From positions 372,001 through 436,000 of the forward strand of contig DDVS01000004.1 in assembly GCA_002345565.1 (NCBI GenBank): DNA of 64,000 nucleotides. The letters are read 5' to 3'. Made by a program: the position numbers and the translations under genes. Below the pieces are notes generated by a model, which made no database searches, was not told the origin of the DNA, and saw only the letters and a program-made list of their open reading frames with translations. This DNA comes from Flavobacteriales bacterium UBA2306. Its GTDB lineage: Bacteria > Bacteroidota > Bacteroidia > Flavobacteriales > Weeksellaceae. Below, one piece after another: positions 42,419 through 51,738 of the stretch (its first letter is position 1; each line of letters starts with the position of its first letter).

Positions 42419-44131
42419 ATGAAAAACATCTCCATCCTATTCATCTTAATTTCTGTTTTCGGTTATTCTCAAATCCTGACACCTTACGAAAAAGGCAACG
42501 GCAATCAAACCACAACTTTTGATGAGATGCGAAAATTCTATCAAGAGTTGTCAAAACAATATCCATCGATCAGTTATGAAACTAAAGGTGAAGATGACAA
42601 CGGCGCACCAATCGATGTTGTGATTTTTAATCCGACAAGACAAAGTTTCGAAGAAGCACGAAAAGGAAAATCAGTTTTGTTTGTCAATAACGGAATTCAT
42701 CCTGGAGAACCAGACGGAATCGATGCAACGATGATTCTGATGCGAGATTTAGCAACCGGAAAAATCAAAGCGCCGAAGAACGTCATTTTCACAGCAATTG
42801 CAAGTTATAACATCAGCGGAATGATGAACCGAGGAAGTTTTTCCAGAGCCAATCAAAATGGTCCAGAAGAATATGGTTTCCGTGGAAATGCTCGAAATTA
42901 TGATTTGAACAGAGATTTCATCAAAACAGATTCTAAAAATTCCAGAAGTTTTCAGCAGATTTTCGGGTGGCTGAAACCGGATGTTTTTATTGATAATCAC
43001 GTGAGCAATGGCGCGGATTATCAATACACTTTTACTTACATTTCTACGAACAAAGAACGATTGGGAAATGTTCTGGGAAATTATTTCAATGACGAAATGC
43101 AGAGAACTCTTCTGAAAAATATGGAGAAAAAAGGCGTGATTTCTGTTCCTTATGTCAACATTCACGGTGATGTTCCAGATGGCGGTTTTCCTGCTTTTGT
43201 AGATTCGCCGAGATATGCGACTGGTTACACCACTTTGTTCAATTCCATCGGGACGGTTGTGGAAACGCATATGCTGAAACCTTACAAAGACCGTGTGAAA
43301 GTGACTTACGATTATATGGTTGACAACCTGAATTATATCGATGAAAATTATAAAACCATTCAGCAAAAAAGAGCCGAAAATCTGAAACAATACAAAGTCG
43401 GAAACCGATATGCTTTTGCTTGGAAACTCGATTCTACAAAATATGAAACGATTGATTTCAAAGGATTTGAAGCCAAATATAAGCCAAGCGATGTTTCCGG
43501 AAAAACGAGACTTTGGTACGACAGAAATTCCAAGTTTTCAAAGCCTGTCAAATTCTATAATACTTATGTTCCGTCAAGGAAAATCACGATTCCAAAATAT
43601 TACGTCGTTCCACAATCCGAATGGAAAATCATCGACTTGCTGAAACTTAACCAAATCAAAATGATTCCGATAAAACAGGATTCTACAATTACAGTTGAAC
43701 AATACAGAATCAAAGATTTCAAAACAGTTCCCAATCCTTACGAAGGTCATTATCTGCATTACGACACATTTGTTACCAAAGAATCTGGAAAAACCAAATT
43801 CAGAGCCGGAGATTTCCTCGTTCCACTCAATCAAGACGGTGTGAAATTTCTGTTAGAAACTTTGGAACCGGAAGCGGTTGATTCTTACTTCAACTGGAAT
43901 TTCTTCGATGCAATTTTGGGTCAGAAAGAATATTATTCGGCTTATGTTTTCGAAGATACAGCTCGCCAACTTCTGAAAGATAATAAAGCTTTGAAAACTG
44001 CTTTCGAAATGGAGAAATCCATCAATTCAAAATTTGCGGAAGACGGACAAGCACAGTTGGATTGGGTTTATAAACATTCGGAATATTACGAGAAAACGCA
44101 TCGTCTTTATCCGATTTTTAGGATTAATTAG
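42419..44131 (+). CDS. M14 family zinc carboxypeptidase, exported
   Basis: This 570-residue protein has a signal peptide (ISVFGYSQ) and an M14 fold. Zinc ligands are expected in NNGIHPGEPDG (His and Glu) and FIDNHVSNGADY (His), and the catalytic Glu in the GTVVETHMLKPY region. The C-terminal half is of a type common in Bacteroidota M14 proteins. It likely removes C-terminal residues from peptides in the periplasm or outside. The start is fixed by the signal peptide, since the next Met is too late. Confidence 0.9.
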   Translation: MKNISILFILISVFGYSQILTPYEKGNGNQTTTFDEMRKFYQELSKQYPSISYETKGEDDNGAPIDVVIFNPTRQSFEEARKGKSVLFVNNGIHPGEPDGIDATMILMRDLATGKIKAPKNVIFTAIASYNISGMMNRGSFSRANQNGPEEYGFRGNARNYDLNRDFIKTDSKNSRSFQQIFGWLKPDVFIDNHVSNGADYQYTFTYISTNKERLGNVLGNYFNDEMQRTLLKNMEKKGVISVPYVNIHGDVPDGGFPAFVDSPRYATGYTTLFNSIGTVVETHMLKPYKDRVKVTYDYMVDNLNYIDENYKTIQQKRAENLKQYKVGNRYAFAWKLDSTKYETIDFKGFEAKYKPSDVSGKTRLWYDRNSKFSKPVKFYNTYVPSRKITIPKYYVVPQSEWKIIDLLKLNQIKMIPIKQDSTITVEQYRIKDFKTVPNPYEGHYLHYDTFVTKESGKTKFRAGDFLVPLNQDGVKFLLETLEPEAVDSYFNWNFFDAILGQKEYYSAYVFEDTARQLLKDNKALKTAFEMEKSINSKFAEDGQAQLDWVYKHSEYYEKTHRLYPIFRIN

Positions 44132-44167
44132 AATTATTTGACTTCGTAAAGCCTCTTTGTTAGGTTT

Positions 44168-44254
44168 GGGCAGCTTAATCCGCCTTCCGCTCCCATTCTT
44201 TTCACTCCACTACATTGCGTAAAAAGGATTTCCGCTCAAGTCGGGCTGCGGATT
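44168..44254. repeat. noncoding repeat-like element, GGGCAGC...GGGCTGC type
   Basis: This GC-richer noncoding stretch lies between the M14 and DUF2971 genes. It begins GGGCAGC (44168-44174) and ends GGGCTGCGGATT; AATCCGC (44177-44183) pairs with GCGGATT (44248-44254), and TTCCGCTC occurs twice (44185, 44230). The sense GGATTTCC(G/A)CT...TCGGGCTGC resembles a dispersed noncoding repeat that I recall from Chryseobacterium and Flavobacterium genomes. Only one copy is in the window. Confidence 0.5.
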
Positions 44255-44330
44255 CAAGGTAAAACAACAGTCTGCATAAAAACAGATTTTTGTCATTCCG
44301 TAGGAATCTTGACATAGTTGAAATCAAATA

Positions 44331-45101
44331 TCAAATACCAATAGAAAATGTAGATGGGATAATCTTTGTTTGAATAACTTTAATTTTTGTAAGATTTATT
44401 TCTAGTAGTACTTGGTTCAGTTTTTCTATCTCGGCTAAATCAGTATTGATTCCAAGATAGATTTCAAAAATGGTATTAAGATTGAATGGCAGAATTCCTT
44501 TTCGATTTATATAAATTCTTCTAACTTCTTGTTCATATTCCCAAATTTTCGATTTTGTTAAAAGCCAATGAAATGCTACTAAATCATCAAAGCCCTTTTC
44601 AAACTTTTGCCAAAAATTTATAGGCTCAATTTTCTCAATGTATCTGACTGGCATTTGAATAATTTTATCTTTCTGTTCTTCAATGTCAAAATTAAAACCA
44701 ATGCAAACGCCTTTGTGTTTGTCAGCGTAATGCGACCACATTAAAGAGTTTAACGGTGATTTTGAAAAACAAGTTATTCCAATTTCGTTTTTTAGTTCCT
44801 CCCAAACATTTGTGAAAATTTTAAATAATTTAAAGCCATTCAAATCACTATAATCAATTTGCGAGTAGTCAATTTTTAGAACATTTTCTAAGCAATATTT
44901 ATCGTTATATTCTTCAAAAATATTTGTGGATAATTCAAAAGGGTCATTAAACTCATTTGCGGTTGAATAATAAAGAGTACTATTTTTTAGGATTAGATTT
45001 AATGTTTCAAATGAACAGTACTTGTACAAGAGACCATTTTTGACTGTATTATGATAAAGGAAATTATATTTAATTCTCTCATTATAATATTCTTCTTTCA
45101 T
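44331..45101 (-). CDS. DUF2971 domain-containing protein
   Basis: This 256-residue cytoplasmic protein has the DUF2971 pattern: LLYKYCSFETLNLILKN, the YYSTANEFNDPFE segment, CFSKSPLNSLMWSHYADKHKGVCIGF, and an acidic/aromatic C-terminal half. The domain's activity is not known to me; it often lies in accessory regions. Base composition is lower in GC than its neighbours and it sits beside the noncoding element at 44168, which fits acquisition by transfer. No partner gene is present. Confidence 0.82.
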   Translation of the reverse strand: MKEEYYNERIKYNFLYHNTVKNGLLYKYCSFETLNLILKNSTLYYSTANEFNDPFELSTNIFEEYNDKYCLENVLKIDYSQIDYSDLNGFKLFKIFTNVWEELKNEIGITCFSKSPLNSLMWSHYADKHKGVCIGFNFDIEEQKDKIIQMPVRYIEKIEPINFWQKFEKGFDDLVAFHWLLTKSKIWEYEQEVRRIYINRKGILPFNLNTIFEIYLGINTDLAEIEKLNQVLLEINLTKIKVIQTKIIPSTFSIGI

Positions 45102-45168
45102 TAGATTTATGTTAATTGCTAAATATACAAACTTTTGAAACAGATTTCAATCTTAAACTCTCCACAAC

Positions 45169-45198
45169 TTGCCATTCAACAAAAACTTAGTATTTTTG
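45169..45198 (+). promoter_or_regulatory. bipartite promoter TTG-N19-TAnnTTTG of the M1 peptidase gene
   Basis: TTG at 45169-45171 and TATTTTTG at 45191-45198 are 19 nt apart, the consensus spacing for Bacteroidota sigma-A promoters. The ATG at 45242 is 43 nt downstream. Confidence 0.7.
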
Positions 45199-45241
45199 GT
45201 AAAATTATTATAACAAACCTTTTAGGTTTAATCATAAATCT

Positions 45242-47101
45242 ATGAAAAAACTGAAATTCTCTTTATTCTCAATTCTTTTTTCTATCATCTTGTCGGCTCA
45301 GCAAAGTCCTTATTATCAACAATGTGCCAAATATAAAATGGATATTGATGTAGATGCTGCCAATTTCACATATCAAGGAAAACAAACTTTGGATTATAGA
45401 AACAATTCGCCAGATGAGTTGAAAGTCGCTTATTTTCATTTGTATTGGAATGCTTTTAAAGCGGGTTCTATGATGGATCAGCGTGTACAGTCTCAAGGTG
45501 TGAATGCAGACGGAAGATTAGCAAAAAGAGTAGGGAATACAGTGGTTTCCAGATTGTCAGAGATTCCTAAAAGTGAAGAAGGCGCACAGAATATCCGTTG
45601 GATAAAGCAAAACGGAAAAGATCTGAAATTCGAGATTCAGGGAACTGTGATGAAAGTTTTCTTGGCAGAATCCATTAAACCAAATTCTTCCACCACTTTC
45701 ACAATGGAATGGGACGCTAATATCCCGATGCAAATCCGAAGAGCCGGAAGAAACAACCGCGAAGGTGTTGATATGACAATGACGCAATGGTACCCGAAAA
45801 TCGCTGAGTACGATTATGACGGTTGGGCAGCTTTTGATTATGTGGGAAGAGAGTTCCACGCACCATTTTCGGATTATGAAGTGAATATCAAAATCGATAA
45901 AGATTATATCATAGGTGCTGGGGGAAGTCTGGAAAATCCAACTGAAGTAAAAGGTTATGACAGCAGTGCAACGATAAAAGAAGATATTTCCAAGAAAGTA
46001 ACTTGGAAATGGACAGCGAAAAATATTCTTGATTTTGCTTGGGCGGCTGACAGAGATTATTCAGTAGAAAGTTTCCCTATTTTGGATGGACCAAAAGTTT
46101 ATTTGGTTTACCAAAAATCTGAAAAAACAAAATATTGGTCAGAAATGAAACCATACATTACCAAGTATTACCAATTGATGAATGCGACTTTTGGACGTTA
46201 CAAATGGCCAAGTTACTCGTTCATTCAAGGTGGTGATGGCGGAATGGAATACGGAATGTGTACAATGATTTTGGGAGAAGCAAATTCAGTGGAAGGACTT
46301 TCCGGTTTGATGTTCCACGAAGGTGCGCACTCTTGGTTTCAGCAGATGCTGGCAACTAACGAAAGTGTAAGACCGTGGATGGATGAAGGATTTACGCAGT
46401 ATGCCGAAGATTTTGTGTCTTACAGATTATTCCCGCCAAGAGAATCACAACCGAATCCATTTGTTGGTGCTTTAAAAGCTTATGCTAATTTCACCAAATC
46501 CGGAAAAGAAGAGCCTGCAGTTTGGTTAGGCGATCATCACGATAACGGCACGGCTTATACTTACGCAAGTTACATCAAAGGAGAGACGTTTTTGGTGGAA
46601 TTAGGTTACATTGTTGGAGAAGAAAATTTAAGCAAAATTATGCTGAGGTATTATGACGAGTGGGCTATGAAACATCCAACAGAAAGAGATTTCATTCATA
46701 TTGCGCAATTGGTTTCAGGGATGGATTTGAAATGGTTTCAGCATTATTGGATTAACACAACCAAAACAATCGATTACGGAATCAAGAATGTAAAATATGA
46801 CCCTCAGTCAACAACGATTACTTTGGTGAATAAAGGAGGAGTTCCGATGCCGATTGACTTTAGTATTTTGACAAAAGATAAAAAAGTCATCAATTATAAT
46901 ATCCCATTAAATCTGACCAGAGTTTGGAAAACGAAAGATATCTATGGTAATATTCAGACTTTGCCATATTGGGCTTGGACTCAGCAGGAATACAGTTTTA
47001 CGATTCCTTATACCAAATCTCAATTATCAGCAATAGGAATTGATTTTAGCCAAAGATTAGCAGACGTGAATCCTGAAGATAATTATTTGGAAGTTAAATA
47101 A
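45242..47101 (+). CDS. M1 family metallopeptidase, exported
   Basis: This 619-residue protein has a signal peptide ending near IILSAQ and the M1 aminopeptidase fold. The zinc site is HEGAHSW with the third ligand Glu exactly 18 residues after the second His (MDEGFTQYAE). The exopeptidase motif is GGMEYG in place of GAMEN, as in several Bacteroidota members, which leaves open whether it acts as an aminopeptidase. It is a single-gene unit. Confidence 0.92.
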   Translation: MKKLKFSLFSILFSIILSAQQSPYYQQCAKYKMDIDVDAANFTYQGKQTLDYRNNSPDELKVAYFHLYWNAFKAGSMMDQRVQSQGVNADGRLAKRVGNTVVSRLSEIPKSEEGAQNIRWIKQNGKDLKFEIQGTVMKVFLAESIKPNSSTTFTMEWDANIPMQIRRAGRNNREGVDMTMTQWYPKIAEYDYDGWAAFDYVGREFHAPFSDYEVNIKIDKDYIIGAGGSLENPTEVKGYDSSATIKEDISKKVTWKWTAKNILDFAWAADRDYSVESFPILDGPKVYLVYQKSEKTKYWSEMKPYITKYYQLMNATFGRYKWPSYSFIQGGDGGMEYGMCTMILGEANSVEGLSGLMFHEGAHSWFQQMLATNESVRPWMDEGFTQYAEDFVSYRLFPPRESQPNPFVGALKAYANFTKSGKEEPAVWLGDHHDNGTAYTYASYIKGETFLVELGYIVGEENLSKIMLRYYDEWAMKHPTERDFIHIAQLVSGMDLKWFQHYWINTTKTIDYGIKNVKYDPQSTTITLVNKGGVPMPIDFSILTKDKKVINYNIPLNLTRVWKTKDIYGNIQTLPYWAWTQQEYSFTIPYTKSQLSAIGIDFSQRLADVNPEDNYLEVK

Positions 47102-47111
47102 TTGTAAAACG

Positions 47112-47164
47112 TAAAAAGTATTAGTGTATTAACGATTTTTTTAGAAAGTCATTAATACTTTTTA
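47112..47164. repeat. intergenic hairpin, GTAAAAAGTATT family, before coaX
   Basis: TAAAAAGTATTA (47112-47123) and TAATACTTTTTA (47153-47164) are a perfect 12-bp inverted repeat. The sequence ATACATTAGTACAAAAAAT after it resembles the stretch upstream of nadC. Confidence 0.65.
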
Positions 47165-47191
47165 TATTATACATTAGTACAAAAAATTAAG

Positions 47192-47950
47192 ATGAATTCT
47201 ATCGTAATCAATATAGGAAATACTAATATCCGTTTTGGATTGTTTGATGATGACAATTGTGACATCTCTTGGGTCATCAATACAAAACCTTACAAGACGA
47301 CGGATGAACTTTTTGTTCAGATTCTGATGTTGTATCAGACTTATAAAATTGAAGTTGAAAAAATTGATAAAATCATTATTGGCTCGGTTGTTCCTCAATT
47401 AACAAAAGTGGTGAGCAGTGCTGTTAAGAAAATTCATCAAAAAGTTCCAATCATTGTTGATAGAAATACACCTTCTGCAGTAATTCCAAAATCTAAACAA
47501 GTAGGAACGGATATCTACGCCAATCTTGTTGCGGCGCATCATCTTTACCCGAGTCAGAAGAAAATTATTTTGGATTTCGGAACGGCTCTTACCGCAAGTT
47601 GTTTGGCTGAAAATGGAGAATCACTTGGTGTAATTATTGCGCCAGGAATTATCACTTCACTAAATAGTTTGATAAAAGGAACTGCTCAATTACCGGAAAT
47701 CGAATTGGTGAAACCAAAATCAGTTTTGGGACTGGATACGATTACTTGTATGCAAAGCGGAATGGTTTATGGTTATCTGGGGATGGTAGAAGGTTTTATT
47801 GACCGGATTAATGATGAGGTTAATGACAATTGTTTTGTAATTGCAACAGGCGGTGTGAGTCACGTTTATAAACCTTTGACCGATAAAATCAACATTGGTG
47901 ACAGATTACATACTTTGAAAGGATTGTATTTTCTCGGTAAGGACTTGTAA
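47192..47950 (+). CDS. coaX: type III pantothenate kinase
   Basis: This 252-residue ASKHA-fold kinase phosphorylates pantothenate, the first step of coenzyme A synthesis. It has the N-terminal phosphate loop IVINIGNTNIRFGLF, the QVGTDIYANLVAAHHLYP segment, LDFGTALTA and the C-terminal VIATGGVSHVY. It converges with tadA, with one base between the stops. Confidence 0.94.
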   Translation: MNSIVINIGNTNIRFGLFDDDNCDISWVINTKPYKTTDELFVQILMLYQTYKIEVEKIDKIIIGSVVPQLTKVVSSAVKKIHQKVPIIVDRNTPSAVIPKSKQVGTDIYANLVAAHHLYPSQKKIILDFGTALTASCLAENGESLGVIIAPGIITSLNSLIKGTAQLPEIELVKPKSVLGLDTITCMQSGMVYGYLGMVEGFIDRINDEVNDNCFVIATGGVSHVYKPLTDKINIGDRLHTLKGLYFLGKDL

Positions 47951-47951
47951 A

Positions 47952-48383
47952 CTATCTTTTATTTTTGAAAAAAGTTTTAACAATTTCGGAACATTCGTTC
48001 TCCAAAATTCCTGTTACAATTTCGGTTTTCGGATGAAGAGATAAGTTTTTATTAATGAAACCTCTCTGTTCATCTCTAGCGCCAATCACAACTTTAGAAA
48101 TTTGTGACCAAGCTAAAGCTCCGGAGCACATCACACAAGGTTCTAATGTCACATACAAAGTACAATTTTGAAGATATTTCCCACCAACAAAATTCGCAGC
48201 TGAGGTTATAGCTTGCATTTCTGCGTGAGCGGTCACATCATTCAACGTTTCAGTAAGATTATGAGATTTTGCAATGATTCTGTCATTTGAAACAATGATG
48301 CATCCAACTGGAACTTCGTCTTTTTCTAATGCTTTTTCGGCTTCCTGTAAAGCCATTTTCATAAAATATTCGTCTGTGAACAT
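47952..48383 (-). CDS. tadA: nucleoside deaminase, TadA-type (tRNA adenosine-34 deaminase)
   Basis: This 143-residue zinc deaminase has the HAEMQAI motif (His zinc ligand, catalytic Glu) and PCVMCSGA (two Cys ligands). It most likely deaminates A34 of tRNA-Arg to inosine; a guanine deaminase role is an alternative for this family. Its ATG follows the Rrf2 gene stop without a gap, so the two are co-transcribed. Confidence 0.88.
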   Translation of the reverse strand: MFTDEYFMKMALQEAEKALEKDEVPVGCIIVSNDRIIAKSHNLTETLNDVTAHAEMQAITSAANFVGGKYLQNCTLYVTLEPCVMCSGALAWSQISKVVIGARDEQRGFINKNLSLHPKTEIVTGILENECSEIVKTFFKNKR

Positions 48384-48809
48384 TTAGATTGGAGATTTCT
48401 CAGACTTGGTCATATCAGCAATGCTTGTGTCCAAAAGCGGGAGCATATTATCACGAACGCAGATTAATAATTTTCTGATGCTGCAAGTGGCTTCATCAGT
48501 ACAATCGGCGCATTTTTCATAAAAATTGAGAGAAGCGCAAGGTAACATTGCGACTGGACCGTCCACAATTCTGATGACGTCAAGAACTTTGATATCGGCA
48601 GGATCTTTCATAAAAGTATAACCACCTTCGGCGCCTCTTTCACTTTTAAGAATTTTGTTTTGCTTCAGTTCTCTTAAGATTTGTTCCAAGAATTTAAGAG
48701 GAATACGTTCGCTCTCCGAAATTTTTTTCGCAGAAAATAAAGAAGCGTTGTCTTTACGATTAAGAAACAACAGCGTTTTGATAGCGTATTTAACTCTTTT
48801 TGAAAGCAT
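48384..48809 (-). CDS. Rrf2 family transcriptional regulator with Cys cluster
   Basis: This 141-residue winged-helix protein has KRVKYAIKTLLFLNRK, the recognition region ISESERIPLKFLEQILREL and the wing GAEGGYTF. A cluster of cysteines follows (LPCASLNFYEKCADC and TDEATC, about residues 91-109), in the area where IscR and NsrR bind an Fe-S cluster. It is probably an Fe-S or redox-sensing repressor; the targets are unknown. It overlaps in expression with tadA. Confidence 0.88.
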   Translation of the reverse strand: MLSKRVKYAIKTLLFLNRKDNASLFSAKKISESERIPLKFLEQILRELKQNKILKSERGAEGGYTFMKDPADIKVLDVIRIVDGPVAMLPCASLNFYEKCADCTDEATCSIRKLLICVRDNMLPLLDTSIADMTKSEKSPI

Positions 48810-48880
48810 TGTTTAAACTTACGGGTGTAAAAATAATCAAAAAATTACATTTCTAAAATAAAATATTTATAGCCAAAACA

Positions 48881-48909
48881 AAAACCGCTCCTAAAAAAGA
48901 AACGGTTTT
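48881..48909 (-). terminator. weak terminator after the SGNH hydrolase gene
   Basis: A 7-bp stem (AAAACCG / CGGTTTT) with a 15-nt loop is followed on the minus strand by TGTTTTGG, so the U-run is interrupted. Confidence 0.5.
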
Positions 48910-48928
48910 GTGTTAATATTTTAATTTA

Positions 48929-50458
48929 TTACGGGAAGGTAACTCCAGAGTAGGAATTGGGATTCACCATAGGTAAATTGGATTTGTACTTGTAGTTAAT
49001 AGCTTTCAGGAATTCGTTAGCTACTATTGCATATCCACGTCCCGTAAGGTGCACGCCGTCTAATGAAAATGTACCTCCTGTTACAAATTTAGCAGAATAT
49101 TTTACTCCGTCAAACTGGATTCCAGACGCAGAATTAAGCTCAACCATTTTGGCATTAGCATTAACAAAAGCTAAACCATAGGCTGTCGCCAATGCAGAGA
49201 TTTGAGAATTGTACGCATCGATAGCTGTTTTAACGCTTGCTGCTTCTGTTTTAGTTAATACATATTGATTTTCCAATGGATAAGATACTCCATTAACATT
49301 GATAGAAGCAGGTGCACTGGCATTGGTTGTTGCAATTACAGAACTTGCAGTAAGTAATACATAATCTTCTGCTGTAGCTTGTCTTGCTTGTCCATAGATT
49401 TGCCCGAATGCCGCCGCCGTTGCCGCACCTAAAGATGGTGTTAATGCGGCTGTCAATTGTGCAGAAAGATTGGTAAGAGATACGTCTTTAATAAGCACAG
49501 GGTTAGATGCCGTGGAAGATAGCAAATTGATTCTGTCTCCAGCTCCAAATGCTGTCAATGCCTGTTTAAGAGGTCCATATAAACTGGCATTAAGCACGGT
49601 GATATTTGAACCTAATTTTTGTGGTGTTAAAGGGTTGTAAGGCACTGTTGTGAAATAAGGAATAGAGGTTACATAAGGGATATTGGCAATCACTCCTTTT
49701 GTAGAACCTGCAGCCTTTAGGGTTTCCAATACCGTTTTGATTGCACCTGCTACTACATTCGGGTCCGAGATATCATTGGATCCATAGCTTGCAGGATTTG
49801 TATTTCCTTTTTGATCTGTTCCTAATCCGCCACTTGATGCATAGCTTAATACATCATTGTTTCCTATCCAAAGAGAGAAGAATGTCGGTTTTTGTGCAGC
49901 AGCATCACCTGCAACTGTTGACGTGGCACTGGTTGCAAATCTTACATAATAAGGATTAGCCGTTCCCAAAGTGATTCCAGCCAGGTTCCCATATCCGGGA
50001 GCAATCAAATGGAAAGATTTTGCGCCAGGAACTCCCATATTATTAATAGTTCCGGATAATTTTTTTGTAACATCTGTTGTTGGCGTTGCCGCTACGTTTT
50101 TCAGAACCGGACTTCCGTTAGAGAATGATTCTATATAAAGTTTTGTAGCTTGTATCACGGTGGTTCCTAAGATCATTCCGCCGTTGTTGTCACTCATTAA
50201 AGGTTGTACAAACTCTCCGCCGCCTGTTCTTTTCATTTGCTGCGCAATGATATTAGGATAAGACTCATTTTGTCCATCGATATAAAGCGCATTGTCCCGG
50301 AATCCGGATGTCAAAGAGTTTCCTAAAGCAATATATTTAGAAAAATCAGCTTCGCCAGATGTTACCACTACATCTTCTGTGCTGTTTTCAAAATCACTCT
50401 GGCAACTTACCGCAAAAAGCATTGTTGCAGCTAATGTTGAGATATATAATTTTTTCAT
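48929..50458 (-). CDS. SGNH/GDSL-family lipoprotein hydrolase
   Basis: This 509-residue lipoprotein has the signal MLFAVSC (lipobox). Block I reads ALGNSLTSGF, that is, GNS in place of GDS, with the nucleophilic Ser kept; block III is WIGNNDVLSY; block V is SLDGVHLTGRGY with the catalytic Asp and His. It is longer than simple GDSL esterases because of inserts. It starts 14 bases after the FadL-like porin gene, so the two probably act together on lipids or other hydrophobic compounds at the outer membrane. Confidence 0.85.
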   Translation of the reverse strand: MKKLYISTLAATMLFAVSCQSDFENSTEDVVVTSGEADFSKYIALGNSLTSGFRDNALYIDGQNESYPNIIAQQMKRTGGGEFVQPLMSDNNGGMILGTTVIQATKLYIESFSNGSPVLKNVAATPTTDVTKKLSGTINNMGVPGAKSFHLIAPGYGNLAGITLGTANPYYVRFATSATSTVAGDAAAQKPTFFSLWIGNNDVLSYASSGGLGTDQKGNTNPASYGSNDISDPNVVAGAIKTVLETLKAAGSTKGVIANIPYVTSIPYFTTVPYNPLTPQKLGSNITVLNASLYGPLKQALTAFGAGDRINLLSSTASNPVLIKDVSLTNLSAQLTAALTPSLGAATAAAFGQIYGQARQATAEDYVLLTASSVIATTNASAPASINVNGVSYPLENQYVLTKTEAASVKTAIDAYNSQISALATAYGLAFVNANAKMVELNSASGIQFDGVKYSAKFVTGGTFSLDGVHLTGRGYAIVANEFLKAINYKYKSNLPMVNPNSYSGVTFP

Positions 50459-50472
50459 AATTGATTCAATTT

Positions 50473-51711
50473 TTAAAATGCGTTGTATGATAATCCTAAA
50501 CCGAAGTAGAAAACATCGGCTTTTGCCTGGCCGGCAAAATTATAATATTCATTATTGAATGTTCTGCTTTTTGGCATCGCATAGGCGCCAGAAAGATCTA
50601 CACCAAGTTTATTGAATTTAAGCCCGATACCTCCTGTTATAACATAGTTGTCAAAAGAAGGGGTTTCCGGGATAAAATCTTTATCCTCATACGGAGATTG
50701 ATCATAATACCATCCCAATCTTCCGGCAATCATATCATTGAACGCATATTGTGTTCCAATTCTTACACTGGAAGTACTCTTGAAATTTTTTGGTGTAACA
50801 GAAATTGTAGGATCGTACGCTTGGTTACCCGCAGGTGCATTAGCAAAGTCTAATGTCAATTTATTATATCTTTCCCATCCGTGGTAGTTGTAATCTGCAG
50901 AAACTAACCATTTAGGCGTAATCTTATAAGTTAGCCCTAATGTATATTCATCCACCAATGGTAAAGTAGCCTTAAAGCTGTCTACGCCACCGGTACTCAC
51001 TAAATTCAAATTTGAAAATAGTGAAGACGGAACCATAAAAGTAGCTTTGCCATCTTCTGCTTTCATATCTACTGGTGAACGGTATGCAACGCTTAAGTCT
51101 AGCTTGGTATTGGGTTGGAAGTAAAATCCGAAACCAAACCCATGGCCCGTAGCACTGTCATCCAATAAATTAATTTGACCATTATAAGCAGTGAGAGCCT
51201 TGGTCCAGTCCACTTTCCCTTTAGCATAAATATAACTTGCTCCAAATGAGGCCCAGTCTGCTAATTTTACAGAAACCATTGGTTGAAAAAAGTAACTTTT
51301 AAGCTCTAGTTTTTGGACCATATCCTTCCCTTCCCAGTCGCTTGGCCATTCTATGGTGCTGCCAAAAGGTGTGGAGAAACTAAAACCAACAGATAACTTG
51401 TCCAAAACTTTATAAGCAACAGCGGCGTAGATTGGCGTACCAAGAGGGTTGTCTGTCTCAGACTGTTGTAAAGTACTTGTATTTTGATAAGTAATTTGGT
51501 TAGAAATACCGAAACCGCCTGCCGCAACACTCAGCTTAGAAGGAATAAAAGAAATACCTGCCGGATTGAAGAATGCCACACTTGCATCCTCCGCATGGGC
51601 GCTGGTGTGCGCCATTGCTAGCTGTTTAACTCCCTGTAGAGATACCCGGAATCCCCCTGCGTATGTCAGAACTCCAGCTGCTATTGCCATTGATATTAAA
51701 ATTCTTTTCAT
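50473..51711 (-). CDS. OmpP1/FadL family outer-membrane protein
   Basis: This 412-residue beta-barrel protein has a signal peptide (cleavage near TYAGG) and the FadL N-terminal signature AEDASVAFFNPAGISFIP. The barrel ends with YFGLGLSYNAF, the terminal aromatic typical of outer-membrane proteins. FadL proteins take up long-chain fatty acids and other hydrophobic molecules. It is the first gene of a two-gene unit with the SGNH hydrolase. Confidence 0.9.
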   Translation of the reverse strand: MKRILISMAIAAGVLTYAGGFRVSLQGVKQLAMAHTSAHAEDASVAFFNPAGISFIPSKLSVAAGGFGISNQITYQNTSTLQQSETDNPLGTPIYAAVAYKVLDKLSVGFSFSTPFGSTIEWPSDWEGKDMVQKLELKSYFFQPMVSVKLADWASFGASYIYAKGKVDWTKALTAYNGQINLLDDSATGHGFGFGFYFQPNTKLDLSVAYRSPVDMKAEDGKATFMVPSSLFSNLNLVSTGGVDSFKATLPLVDEYTLGLTYKITPKWLVSADYNYHGWERYNKLTLDFANAPAGNQAYDPTISVTPKNFKSTSSVRIGTQYAFNDMIAGRLGWYYDQSPYEDKDFIPETPSFDNYVITGGIGLKFNKLGVDLSGAYAMPKSRTFNNEYYNFAGQAKADVFYFGLGLSYNAF

Positions 51712-51730
51712 ATGATTATTATTAATGTTC

Positions 51731-51738
51731 CAAATTTA
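51731..51738 (-). promoter_or_regulatory. TAnnTTTG promoter of the porin-hydrolase unit
   Basis: The minus strand reads TAAATTTG, 19 nt before the ATG at 51711. Confidence 0.55.
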
